64,000 nucleotides of DNA from Parvibaculum sp041688015. GTDB lineage: Bacteria > Pseudomonadota > Alphaproteobacteria > Parvibaculales > Parvibaculaceae. The position numbers were made by a program, and so were the translations under genes. The stretch lies in NCBI GenBank assembly GCA_041688015.1, contig JBDNIY010000012.1, positions 62,001-126,000 on the forward strand. Reading direction: 5' to 3'. Below, piece after piece: positions 50,790-58,888 of this stretch; the stretch's first letter is position 1; every line of letters begins with the position of its first letter. A model generated the notes under the pieces. It saw nothing but the letters and a program-made list of their open reading frames with translations, had not been told where the DNA came from and did not search any database.

Positions 50790-51704
50790 ATGGGAATTCT
50801 CGAAGGCAAAGTTGTCCTCGTTACAGGCGCCGCAGGCGGCATCGGCAGAGAATGTGCGATGATTGCGGCCCAGCAGGGCGCAAAAGTCGTGGTCAATGAT
50901 CTCGGCGGCTCGGTCAAAGGTGGCGACGAAGGCAATGCTTCAGCCGCCCAAAAGACCGTCGATGAAATCAAGGCCGCGGGCGGCGAAGCGGTCGCCAACT
51001 CCGACAGTGTGGCCGTGAAATCCGGCGCTGAAAACATGATCGCGCAAGCCATGGACACCTTCGGTGGCCTGCACTCGGTCATCAGCCCGGCGGGCATTCT
51101 GCGCGACGGCATGTTCCACAAGATGCCCGACGAAGATTGGGACGCCGTCCTCGAAGTGCATTTGAAGGGCAGCTACAACATCACCCGTGCGGCGGTAAAC
51201 CATTTCCGTGAACAGCAGGAAGGCAGCTTCGTTCTGTTCACCTCAACGTCCGGCCTCATCGGCAATATCGGTCAGGCCAATTACGCCGCCGCCAAAATGG
51301 GCATTGCCGGTCTGTCGCGCATCATCGCCATGGAAGGTGCGTCGAAGAACGTGCGCTCCAACATCATCGCGCCGTTTGCCTGGACCCGCATGATCGCCAC
51401 CATTCCGGTGAAGGACGAAGCCTCGGCCAAACGCGTTGACCGCATGAAAAATGCCATGCGCGCAGAACAGGTCGCCAACTTCTCCGTCGCGCTGGCGTCC
51501 GCCGACTGCAAGACCAGCGGTCAAATCTTCTCCGTCCGCGGCAACGAGATCGTCCTCTTCTCCCAGCCCCGCCCGGTCAAAAGCGTTGCCCGTATCGACG
51601 GCTGGACACCCGAAACAATCCTTAGCCACGCCATCCCCGCCATGGAAGGTGCCTATACAGACCTCGGCGCAACGTCGTCCGTGTTCACATGGGAACCGGT
51701 GTAA
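50790..51704 (+). CDS. SDR family oxidoreductase, 3-hydroxyacyl-CoA dehydrogenase-like
   Basis: The 304-residue SDR has the NAD(P)-binding T12-G-A-A-G-G-I-G19, catalytic S154, Y165 and K169 (TSTSGLIG, QANYAAAKMG), and an extended C-terminus like the dehydrogenase part of peroxisomal multifunctional enzyme type 2 (MFE-2), suggesting a 3-hydroxyacyl-CoA substrate. Unusually, the structural NNAG motif is replaced by S99-P-A-G102. GAAGGGAAG lies before the ATG. It stands alone between an acetyltransferase and a terminator. Confidence 0.88.
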   Translation: MGILEGKVVLVTGAAGGIGRECAMIAAQQGAKVVVNDLGGSVKGGDEGNASAAQKTVDEIKAAGGEAVANSDSVAVKSGAENMIAQAMDTFGGLHSVISPAGILRDGMFHKMPDEDWDAVLEVHLKGSYNITRAAVNHFREQQEGSFVLFTSTSGLIGNIGQANYAAAKMGIAGLSRIIAMEGASKNVRSNIIAPFAWTRMIATIPVKDEASAKRVDRMKNAMRAEQVANFSVALASADCKTSGQIFSVRGNEIVLFSQPRPVKSVARIDGWTPETILSHAIPAMEGAYTDLGATSSVFTWEPV

Positions 51705-51719
51705 CCCACAAGCTCTTAG

Positions 51720-51754
51720 CCCTCCCCCTTGAGGGGGGAGGGTTGGGTGGGGGT
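51720..51754. repeat. GC-rich hairpin repeat (family C)
   Basis: CCCTCCCCC-TTGAG-GGGGGAGGG forms a strong hairpin, followed by TTGGGTGGGGGT. The core GGGTTGGGTG(A/G)GGGT recurs at 61849-61939, indicating a dispersed repeat family. Confidence 0.65.
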
Positions 51755-51780
51755 GAAGCCACAAATTCGGCTGTCACCCC

Positions 51781-51831
51781 GAGACATAAAGAAAGCGCGT
51801 GAGTTCACCTCACGCGCTTTCTTTATGTCTC
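51781..51831. terminator. Bidirectional terminator with perfect 23-bp stem
   Basis: Arms 51781-51803 and 51809-51831 are perfect inverted copies around a 5-base loop. A GC-rich core (GCGCGTGAG/CTCACGCGC) runs out into TTTCTTT on the right and AAAGAAA on the left, so it can end transcripts from the SDR gene and from the convergent 51883 gene. Confidence 0.85.
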
Positions 51832-51882
51832 GACCCCGCATCAACCAACCACTGCGCCGCATGATCGCGTCACAAAATTTGG

Positions 51883-52242
51883 CTAGCCCTTGATGAAGCG
51901 CTGAAGCGCCACCATGCTGCGCTTGTCGTCATAGCGATCCATTGGTGCCATCGACCAATGCAACGCTTTCAGCGCTTCATTGTCGCTCTGACGGACATCA
52001 AGATCGATTGCCGACGTCACACAAAAATTACCAGCATGGCGCGAGTGGCCAAAATCGCTGCAATAGCGCACGGCCTTGTTCAGCAGCAACAATTGCGCTT
52101 CGCTCAAGGCCTGAAGCGTCTGCTCGTCATGTGGCAAAGCGTTGGGATCAAACGCCTCTTGCGCATTTGCACGCGTGGCGCTCAGCGCCATCGTCGCCAC
52201 AAACAAACCTGCGATCAGCGCGGCTGCCGTTTTCGTCGTCAT
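51883..52242 (-). CDS. Small exported protein of unknown function
   Basis: The 119-residue protein has a signal peptide (MTTKTAAALIAGLFVATMALSATRANAQEAF) and a mature part of about 90 residues with two cysteines (RYCSDFG, NFCVTSA) and YDDKRSMVALQRF. I recognise no family. ATG 52242 is chosen because GGAGG lies 5 bases upstream; the frame remains open to 52383 but overlaps the amidase region. It is divergent from the amidase gene. Confidence 0.72.
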   Translation of the reverse strand: MTTKTAAALIAGLFVATMALSATRANAQEAFDPNALPHDEQTLQALSEAQLLLLNKAVRYCSDFGHSRHAGNFCVTSAIDLDVRQSDNEALKALHWSMAPMDRYDDKRSMVALQRFIKG

Positions 52243-52359
52243 GTTATCCTCCAATCTCGGTTCACCAATCTTGGACCAACAGAGAAATTCACTGGTAGTC
52301 ACCACCGTCCTCCCTAAGATGGACGAAAATATGTCACTGAATTGCGGGGGAGAATTCCT

Positions 52360-53784
52360 ATGGCTTTTGCCGAATACGACCAATACGATGGGCTTGGACT
52401 GGCCGACCTTGTCGCAAAAAAAGCGGTTTCACCCGAAGATCTTCTCGATGAAGCCATCACGCGCACCGAAAAATTAAACCCCAAACTCAATGCCATCGTT
52501 CACAAGCATTACGACGAGGCGCGTGCCCAAATCGCCAAGGGCCTGCCCAAAGGTCCCTTCACCGGCGTGCCTTTTCTGCTGAAAGACCTGCATCTGCTCC
52601 TCAAGGACACGATCACCACATTCGGCTCGGCGGCCTATCTCGATAATATGGCCGATCACAACTCCACTTTGACCGACCGCTACCTTGCTGCCGGCCTCGT
52701 CATCTTCGGCAAAACCAATTCGCCCGAATTTGGCCTCGCGCCCACCACCGAGCCGCGCCTTTATGGCCCGACGCATAATCCATGGGACCTGACGCGTTCG
52801 CCGGGCGGCTCTTCGGGCGGTGCCGCGGCTGCCGTTGCAGCGGGCCTTCTGCCCGTCGCCAACGCCAGCGACGGCGGCGGCTCAATCCGTGTGCCTGCAT
52901 CCGCCTGCGACCTCTTCGGCATGAAGCCGACACGCGCCCGCACGCCCATGGGGCCGGACCGCGCCGAAGGCTGGGCAAGCATGTCGATTGCCCATGTCGT
53001 CTCGCGCAGCGTTCGCGATAGCGCTGCCATGCTGGACGCCACCCACGGCCCCGAACTCGGCGACCCTTACGCCTGCCCCGCGCCCAATGGTACTTTCCTT
53101 GATGCCGTCACCAAAGCGCCCGGTAAACTCCGCATCGCCTTTTCGGCCAAGCGCCCGGACGGCTCCACCGTGCAAAAAGAAATTGCCGACGCCATCCTCG
53201 CCACGGCCAAGCTGCTCGAAAGCCTCGGCCATGATGTCGTCGAAGACGCCCCGAAAATTGATCCCAGTGAAATGGCCAAGCATCAAGGCGCACTGATCAG
53301 CCCCAACATCGCCCTGACCCTGCGCCAGCGCGCCGCCACCCTTGGCCGCAAGATCACCGCCAATGATATTGAAAACTTCACCATGTTGGTGGCCGAAAAT
53401 GCCAAGGGCATTTCCAGTGCCGATTATGCCGAGGCCCAGCTTTATATCCATCAGATGGGTCGCCGCATGGCCGCCTTTCACACCAAATATGATGTCTATC
53501 TCTCCGCCACACTCGGCACGCCGCCTCAGCTGCTCAAGACACTGGACACCATGACGAGTGATGTTCTGACTTTCATCAAAAATATGGTCGAATATGTGCC
53601 GGGCATCGGCGTCTATAACATGACGGGTCAACCCTCCATGTCGATGCCGCTGGCGTGGAGCGCTGACAACCTGCCGCTCGGCTTGATGTTCACAGGCCGT
53701 TTTGGCGAAGAGACAACATTGTTCAGCCTTGCTGGCCAGCTTGAAACCGCGCAACCGTGGAAAGATCGCCGTCCCACCCTTTAA
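52360..53784 (+). CDS. Amidase signature family protein
   Basis: The 474-residue enzyme has the amidase signature GSSGGAAAAVAAGLLPVANASDGGGSIRVPASACDLFG with the cis-Ser and nucleophile Ser, and the catalytic lysine in VPFLLKDLH. Members hydrolyse various amides; 6-aminohexanoate-cyclic-dimer hydrolase and similar enzymes look like this, but the substrate cannot be fixed. ATG 52360 has GGGGGAGA 6 bases upstream. Confidence 0.93.
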   Translation: MAFAEYDQYDGLGLADLVAKKAVSPEDLLDEAITRTEKLNPKLNAIVHKHYDEARAQIAKGLPKGPFTGVPFLLKDLHLLLKDTITTFGSAAYLDNMADHNSTLTDRYLAAGLVIFGKTNSPEFGLAPTTEPRLYGPTHNPWDLTRSPGGSSGGAAAAVAAGLLPVANASDGGGSIRVPASACDLFGMKPTRARTPMGPDRAEGWASMSIAHVVSRSVRDSAAMLDATHGPELGDPYACPAPNGTFLDAVTKAPGKLRIAFSAKRPDGSTVQKEIADAILATAKLLESLGHDVVEDAPKIDPSEMAKHQGALISPNIALTLRQRAATLGRKITANDIENFTMLVAENAKGISSADYAEAQLYIHQMGRRMAAFHTKYDVYLSATLGTPPQLLKTLDTMTSDVLTFIKNMVEYVPGIGVYNMTGQPSMSMPLAWSADNLPLGLMFTGRFGEETTLFSLAGQLETAQPWKDRRPTL

Positions 53785-53788
53785 AGCC

Positions 53789-54265
53789 TCACCAAAGCTC
53801 AGGTAACGGCGCGCCTTGCTCAAGCTCGACAAGGCGCGCCCGCGTCGCCCGCGTGATTTCATCAGGCAAAGCGTCAGGCGCAAAGAACGCATATTCCGCA
53901 ATTTCAAAACTGGTGCGGGCCACCAGCTCATATTGCCCGGCCTCAATGGCATAAAAAGCAACGTGATCGGATTTGAACTCACGGAAATTGGCATAGAGGC
54001 CGATAAAACGCGGCGCGGCTGTCAAAATCACGCCTGCCTCTTCATCCAGCTCCCGCGTCAGTGCCGTGAGCGCCGTCTCGCCGCGCTCCACACCGCCACC
54101 GGGAAAATACCAACCCGCCACATAGCTGTGACGCACCAACAAAATATGTCCCGCCTCGTCGCGCACCAGCCCGCGCACGCCAATAGTCAACGGCCGCGTA
54201 ACACACCAATAAAGGCGCGCAAACGGCCGCAGAAATTTCCAGAAAATTCGAACAATGCTGGACAT
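53789..54265 (-). CDS. Nudix hydrolase
   Basis: The 158-residue protein has a complete Nudix box (GGGVERGETALTALTRELDEEAGV) preceded by LLVRHSYVAGWYFPGG. The substrate is not evident. ATG 54265 is chosen because the part upstream of it is not conserved-looking; the frame is open to 54367. It converges on the amidase gene (4 bases apart) and is divergent from the flagellin-like gene. Confidence 0.85.
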   Translation of the reverse strand: MSSIVRIFWKFLRPFARLYWCVTRPLTIGVRGLVRDEAGHILLVRHSYVAGWYFPGGGVERGETALTALTRELDEEAGVILTAAPRFIGLYANFREFKSDHVAFYAIEAGQYELVARTSFEIAEYAFFAPDALPDEITRATRARLVELEQGAPLPELW

Positions 54266-54409
54266 GCTGCGGCAATCATAGCAGACGAATATAACCCTGT
54301 CGGACACGGTGACTGCAAATGCGAAAACAATTTTCAGCCTCATCAACGAATCCTTCATGCGCCTCATGCGATAACCATTCGTTCATGTTTAGTTGGGACC
54401 GGGCAGCCC

Positions 54410-55291
54410 ATGCGTTTGACCTCATTGCTAAAGCGACGCCAAAAATCTAGGCGGCCACCGCCACCGGTCGAGGAACCGCGCGTCAGCGCCAGCGCCATCA
54501 AGCGCGCTTTGCGCCATACCGCCGCCATGCCCCAATCCCATTCCGCCGGCCTGCAGGGCCAGCGTGTCGCCACCGCGCTCTCGACCATCGAAACCGCCGT
54601 ACTTGCCATTGACGTCATCGCCGACCGCTTGCGCGAAGCCGCGGGCCTTGTCAGCGAAGCGGGCAAGACCGACAACATGGGCCGCCGCGCGCTGCTCGCC
54701 GGGCGCTTTGACGATGTCCGCAGCGAAATCGACGCCACTGTCGGTTCAGCGGCGCATAACCGCATCAATCTCATCAATGGCATGTTGATCGGTGGCCAAT
54801 CACCCGCTTTCGACATCACTCTTGACGTTGACGGCCGCGCCGGTATCGCCATCAGCGTCGTCAATCTCACGACCGGCGCACGCGGTTTGGCCTTGTCACC
54901 ACCGCGCACCGCCTTTGCCGAAGACGCCGAAATCAACATGATCCTCGACGAGATCGACCGCGCCCAGCTTCGCATCGCCGAAGTCGGCCTACGCTTTGCC
55001 GATCATGCGGCCCTTGTCGCAGACCGGTTGGCCCGCCTGCAAAAACTCGCAGGCTCCCGCCCCATCCTGTCCGACGTGCCGACGGGTGCCGACGCCATGG
55101 ACCCCGCGCTTGAACCAGAGGACCTGCGCCCTCCGCTTGACCTCAAGGCCGAAGACACCACGCCTGAGCCCGCTCAAGCTGATCAAAAGCCCCAGATCAA
55201 TGAAGTTCAGGCCGACGAAGTCCAGATCAACGAAATTCAGATCGATGAAAATTTGGCCGCTTCCGCCTCTGAAGGGCTTGGCAGCGCCTGA
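54410..55291 (+). CDS. Orphan flagellin-like protein with pentapeptide-repeat tail
   Basis: The 293-residue protein has a basic N-terminus, then two regions resembling the conserved flagellin coiled-coil ends: residues about 52-125 (ALSTIETAVLAIDVIADRL ... FDDVRSEIDATVGSAAHNRINLINGM) and about 172-215 (INMILDEIDRAQLRIAEVGLRFADHAALV). The middle domain is very short. A proline/acidic tail ends with four tandem pentads (262-281: QINEV, QADEV, QINEI, QIDEN). No other flagellar gene is in the window. Whether it is secreted or has a non-filament role is unknown. Start codon has only a weak ribosome site (GGGAC). Confidence 0.6.
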   Translation: MRLTSLLKRRQKSRRPPPPVEEPRVSASAIKRALRHTAAMPQSHSAGLQGQRVATALSTIETAVLAIDVIADRLREAAGLVSEAGKTDNMGRRALLAGRFDDVRSEIDATVGSAAHNRINLINGMLIGGQSPAFDITLDVDGRAGIAISVVNLTTGARGLALSPPRTAFAEDAEINMILDEIDRAQLRIAEVGLRFADHAALVADRLARLQKLAGSRPILSDVPTGADAMDPALEPEDLRPPLDLKAEDTTPEPAQADQKPQINEVQADEVQINEIQIDENLAASASEGLGSA

Positions 55292-55338
55292 TCGAACCGC
55301 CATCCTATCCTGCACAATGAATGCAAGCGGGGAATGAG

Positions 55339-56205
55339 ATGAGCACGCCACCAGCCACAGATAACTCCAAGACAGCCAATGCCGATCAGGCCGAAGCCTG
55401 GAACGGTTCGACCGGCACCAAATGGGTGCGCTACCAAGATCGCCTCGACCGTATGCTCAGCCCCTTTTGCGACGCGCTGCTCGACGTCGCTGCTATCCGC
55501 GCCGGTGAGACAATCCTCGATGTGGGCTGCGGCTGCGGCGCGACCACACTGGAAGCGGCCAAGCGCAACGGCCCAACCGGCCACACATTAGGCATTGATC
55601 TTTCAGCCCCCATGACAGCGCGCGCGCGCGAACGCAGCGCCGCTCTTGGCCTTACGGCGCAGTTTCAGGTGGCTGACGCTTCGGCGCATGATTTTGGCAC
55701 GACAAAATTCGATCTGCTTATGTCACGCTTCGGCGTCATGTTTTTCGATGCGCCCGTGCCCGCCTTCGCCAATCTACATCGCGCGCTGGCGCCGGGTGCG
55801 CGCATGGCCTTTATCTGCTGGCGTCCGCTGGTCGAAAACGCTTGGCTTGCGGCGCCCATGCGCGTCGCCAAACCCCTCATGCCGCCGCTCGAACCCGCCA
55901 TTCCCAATGCACCGGGGCCCTTTGCCTTTGCCGACAAGGATCGCGTCAGTGGTTTGCTGGCAGAGGCTGGCTTTCGCAACATTTCGTTTACGCCCTTTGA
56001 TGCGCCGCTTGTACTCGGCCATGATCTCGATGAGGCGCTCAACCAAGCGCTCGAAATCGGGCCTCTGTCGCGCCTCATCGCCGATCAGCCCAAAGATTTG
56101 CAAGCCCGTGTCAGCGCCGTTGTGCGTGAAGAACTTGCCAAACATTTAACGCCCGCTGGCGTGGAGCTAGGCGGCGCGACGTGGATCGTTCAGGCCAACG
56201 CCTGA
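55339..56205 (+). CDS. Class I SAM-dependent methyltransferase
   Basis: The 288-residue protein has the SAM motif I ETILDVGCGCGATTLEAA, GIDLSAPM and LLMSRFGVMFFDAPVPAFANLHRALAPGARMAFICWRP, the pattern of UbiE/COQ5-like enzymes. The substrate is unknown. ATG 55339 is chosen because GGGGA lies 5 bases upstream; ATG 55321 would add six residues. Confidence 0.88.
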   Translation: MSTPPATDNSKTANADQAEAWNGSTGTKWVRYQDRLDRMLSPFCDALLDVAAIRAGETILDVGCGCGATTLEAAKRNGPTGHTLGIDLSAPMTARARERSAALGLTAQFQVADASAHDFGTTKFDLLMSRFGVMFFDAPVPAFANLHRALAPGARMAFICWRPLVENAWLAAPMRVAKPLMPPLEPAIPNAPGPFAFADKDRVSGLLAEAGFRNISFTPFDAPLVLGHDLDEALNQALEIGPLSRLIADQPKDLQARVSAVVREELAKHLTPAGVELGGATWIVQANA

Positions 56206-56355
56206 TTGGTGCATTTTTCACGCAAAATGCGTCAATCACGCTGTCTTTGCTACGTGGTGTTAAGACCTCTGCCCATAACTTGATGCATGCACGATCTCAG
56301 CCGCGTGGGGCGGTTGGGTGATATGCGCCCATGGACATGGGTATCTGGGGACATC

Positions 56356-56808
56356 ATGGCTCGAAATATATTCGGGACTTTGACAGTGCTGGTTGTCGAT
56401 GACAGCAGCCACATGCGCAAGCTCATTCAAGGCCTTCTCTTCGCACTTGGTGTCGGCACCATCGTTCTCGCCAGCGACGGCGAGGACGCCTGGTCGAAAT
56501 ATCTCAAACACAAGCCCGACGTTGTCATCACCGATGCTGCCATGGCACCGACAGACGGCTTTGCACTCGCCCGCCGCCTGCGTGATGTCGAAGCGCAATA
56601 CATGATCCCAATCATCATGATTTCGGCCCATACCGAATTATCTGCCATCCAAAAAGCCCGCGATGTCGGCATCACCGAATTCATCCGCAAGCCGCTCGCC
56701 GCGAGGGCGCTTTATGAACGCCTGATCGCCGTCGTCAATCGGCCGCTCGACAATCTTGCCGCAAGTCATATCGCGGCCGAGCAGACCAAATCCGTTGCGT
56801 ATCTGTGA
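56356..56808 (+). CDS. Single-domain response regulator (first of RR-HPt-RR set)
   Basis: The 150-residue protein is a lone receiver: acidic pocket D15-D16, phosphoacceptor D60 (DVVITDAAMAPTDG), T/S in MISAHTE and the lysine in FIRKPLAA. There is no output domain. It is followed 11 bases later by an HPt protein and then a second receiver, forming a compact phosphorelay cluster. ATG 56356 is chosen because the receiver begins there and GGGG lies 6 bases upstream. Confidence 0.88.
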   Translation: MARNIFGTLTVLVVDDSSHMRKLIQGLLFALGVGTIVLASDGEDAWSKYLKHKPDVVITDAAMAPTDGFALARRLRDVEAQYMIPIIMISAHTELSAIQKARDVGITEFIRKPLAARALYERLIAVVNRPLDNLAASHIAAEQTKSVAYL

Positions 56809-56819
56809 GGGCCAAAACC

Positions 56820-57326
56820 ATGCAGAACACACCCACCCCCGCCACGTTCATTCGCCTGCCCTCGATTGCAGAACGCAAGCTCGGCCCAGACTATTGCGCG
56901 CCGGTGCGCCTCGACCCGCGTGTCCTCGATCAGATGCAACGCACCATTGAACAGCTTGCCGTCCAATATGGGCAAACCCTGCATAGCCAGATCAACGATT
57001 TGCTGTCCATGATCACGGACGCCACGGCCGACAATCTCTATATACGCGACAAGTTCTACGGCATCATCCATGACGTACGTGGTTTGGCAGGCACCTTCGG
57101 TCATCCCATCGTCGGCAAATTTGCAAAATCGCTTTGCCGCTATATGGAAACCTGCACCAACCTCAATCCGACCATCGTCCGCTTTCATATCGAGGCGATG
57201 CGCGATGCGCTGGAAGATGCCCACCCTGATGAAAAGCTGTCTGACGAAACTCTAACGTCGCTCGCGCATCTGATCGAAGCCGCAGAGCATGAAAGCGAAA
57301 CCGCCCGTGAAAGCGAAACGGGATGA
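56820..57326 (+). CDS. Histidine phosphotransfer (HPt)-like protein
   Basis: The 168-residue mostly helical protein contains H84-D-V-R-G88-L-A-G-T-F-G94, matching the HPt consensus H-x-x-[KR]-G-x-[AS]-x-x-[FIL]-G, so H84 can carry phosphate between receivers. It sits between two single-domain receivers, overlapping the second by 4 bases. No histidine kinase is adjacent. ATG 56820 has GAGGG 8 bases upstream; a GTG at 56805 overlapping the previous stop is an alternative. Confidence 0.72.
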   Translation: MQNTPTPATFIRLPSIAERKLGPDYCAPVRLDPRVLDQMQRTIEQLAVQYGQTLHSQINDLLSMITDATADNLYIRDKFYGIIHDVRGLAGTFGHPIVGKFAKSLCRYMETCTNLNPTIVRFHIEAMRDALEDAHPDEKLSDETLTSLAHLIEAAEHESETARESETG

Positions 57327-57868
57327 CCACCAACAAAGACGCAGACGCGCAAGCAAAGACCATCGCCCTTCTGCGCGACCTGAAGGTTTTGATTGTCGAA
57401 GACAGTGACGCCATGCGCGCACTACTCACCGCCTTACTCACCGCCATGGGCATCACTCATATATCTTGCGCCCAAGAAGGTGATGCCGGCCTCAAGCGTT
57501 TCACCGAGATCATGCCAGACCTTGTCATCACCGACGGCATGATGAAGCCAACCACCGGCTACGCCATGACGCGCGCCATTCGCAATCTGCGCACCCCCGA
57601 CAACAAACCCGCGCCCGGCTCAGACGTGCCGGTCCTCATGCTGTCGGGCCATGGCGAGCCCCATATCGTGAAGTGGGCGCGCGATGGCGGCGTCACAGAT
57701 TACATCGTCAAGCCCGTCACCGCCGAACTGTTGCTCGCCCGTGTTCTGGCCGCTATTTCCAGTCCGATCCACATTGTCGAAACGGCAACCTATCGCGGCC
57801 CCTCGCCGCGCCGCCGCCTTGTGCCGCATGAAGCCACTCTCACGCCGCCCGTGAAGTCGCAATCTTAA
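57323..57868 (+). CDS. Receiver-domain response regulator (second of RR-HPt-RR set)
   Basis: The 181-residue protein has a receiver with EDSDAMR acidic pocket (E26-D27), phosphoacceptor D71 (DLVITDGMMKP), S in LMLSGHGE and lysine in DYIVKPVTA, plus a basic C-terminal tail of about 45 residues without a known output domain. It overlaps the HPt gene (ATGA) and converges with a hydrolase gene with a 1-base gap. Confidence 0.88.
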   Translation: MTTNKDADAQAKTIALLRDLKVLIVEDSDAMRALLTALLTAMGITHISCAQEGDAGLKRFTEIMPDLVITDGMMKPTTGYAMTRAIRNLRTPDNKPAPGSDVPVLMLSGHGEPHIVKWARDGGVTDYIVKPVTAELLLARVLAAISSPIHIVETATYRGPSPRRRLVPHEATLTPPVKSQS

Positions 57869-57869
57869 T

Positions 57870-58688
57870 TCAGCCTGTCACTTCATCGAGAAACCGGCCT
57901 AGCAATGGGTTGACGCGAGCCGCATCTTCCCAGAACGGCATATGCGCCAGCCCGCCCAGAATATGCACCTTGCCATCCCACAGATTGTTGTAAGTCACCG
58001 CCTTCAAAAACGCGTTGCTGACGAAAGGCTCCTCAGAGCCAGACACCACGGCAAGCGGCGCCTTGGCCGTGCCCGCAATTTCGCGCCCATCCATGTCGCG
58101 CCCTTCGACCGCCGACTGAAACATCAATGTACGAAAGCGCCCGTCAGCACGCCGACAGGCCTCAACCATCCAAGGCAATAGCTCAACATTTTTGCCCACC
58201 GTCTCCTGCGCATAGATCGCGGCCTCTTCATCGGTGAATGCGTCTTTGAACGTCAGCCCCATATGCTCTGACGGCAAAAACGCCTCGCCCATATCGGCCC
58301 CTCCCGCAGGTGGCGTGCCGGTGATCCAAGCGGCCACCGTGCCCGGCCAGCGCGCCAGCATTTCGAGTGCCGCATGGCCGCCCAGCGACCAGCCCACAAT
58401 CACCGCTCGTTCAATGCCCATCCCTTCCAGAAAAGCAATGGCCGCATCGGCAAAACCGTGAATGGAATAGGTGAGCGCTGGGTCAGGCGCATCCGAACTT
58501 GCGCCATGGCCCGGCAGATCAAACGCAATCAACCGATAGCCAAACCCCAACTCGCTCACAAGCTGGCGGCCAAAGATTTCCTTGCAGGCCGAATTGCCGT
58601 GAATAAACAGCACAACCGGCCCTTCGCCGCCCGAATCCGCCCAAGCCAGACGCCCGTGTTCCGTCTCGCAAAATCCTGTCTTCAGCAT
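57870..58688 (-). CDS. Alpha/beta hydrolase
   Basis: The 272-residue protein has the oxyanion HGNSACKE region, the nucleophile serine in VGWSLGGHAALE, an acid residue near SGSEEPF and a C-terminal histidine (LGGLAHMPFWEDA). It could be an esterase, lactonase or C-C hydrolase. It is divergent from the diiron gene with a 200-base gap that contains a perfect palindrome, so both may be regulated together. Confidence 0.88.
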   Translation of the reverse strand: MLKTGFCETEHGRLAWADSGGEGPVVLFIHGNSACKEIFGRQLVSELGFGYRLIAFDLPGHGASSDAPDPALTYSIHGFADAAIAFLEGMGIERAVIVGWSLGGHAALEMLARWPGTVAAWITGTPPAGGADMGEAFLPSEHMGLTFKDAFTDEEAAIYAQETVGKNVELLPWMVEACRRADGRFRTLMFQSAVEGRDMDGREIAGTAKAPLAVVSGSEEPFVSNAFLKAVTYNNLWDGKVHILGGLAHMPFWEDAARVNPLLGRFLDEVTG

Positions 58689-58761
58689 ATTTTGATCCCC
58701 TGCGTTTGTCGCAACCGTAGCATTTTCAAGCCCCTACGCACGTTCGAAAGGCATCACCCTA

Positions 58762-58783
58762 AAAATGACGGTACCGTCATTTT
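58762..58783. promoter_or_regulatory. Perfect 22-bp palindromic operator
   Basis: The left half AAAATGACGGT (58762-58772) is exactly mirrored by ACCGTCATTTT (58773-58783). It lies between the divergent hydrolase and diiron genes, 106 bases before the latter. Sites of this TGACGGTACCGTCA form are typical of TetR-family repressors, but no TetR gene adjoins it. Confidence 0.7.
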
Positions 58784-58888
58784 GTTGCAAAACCTCTTTT
58801 CGGGGTGTAACATCTCTTCAGTTGGGTCGGACGTCCCGATGGATATGCTGATCCCGTAGTAGCAACCAATTTGGCTCTGGGAGGAGAC

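Noticed and set aside
50591..51121. Minus-strand open frame spanning the gap before the SDR gene
   Set aside because: Its conserved-looking part merely mirrors the SDR coding strand and the rest lacks a start signal or motif.
52882..53994. Long open frame of 370 codons on the minus strand opposite the amidase gene
   Set aside because: The plus strand encodes a clear amidase with all catalytic motifs; the minus frame has no recognisable motif and arises from high-GC codon bias.
53816..54409. Upstream extension of the flagellin-like gene to give a 491-residue protein
   Set aside because: This part overlaps the Nudix gene on the other strand and reads as low-complexity shadow; the plausible start is ATG 54410.
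55193..55252. Four tandem 15-base units, considered as a short direct-repeat array or CRISPR remnant
   Set aside because: They are in frame inside a coding region and encode pentapeptides; there are no spacers and no cas genes.
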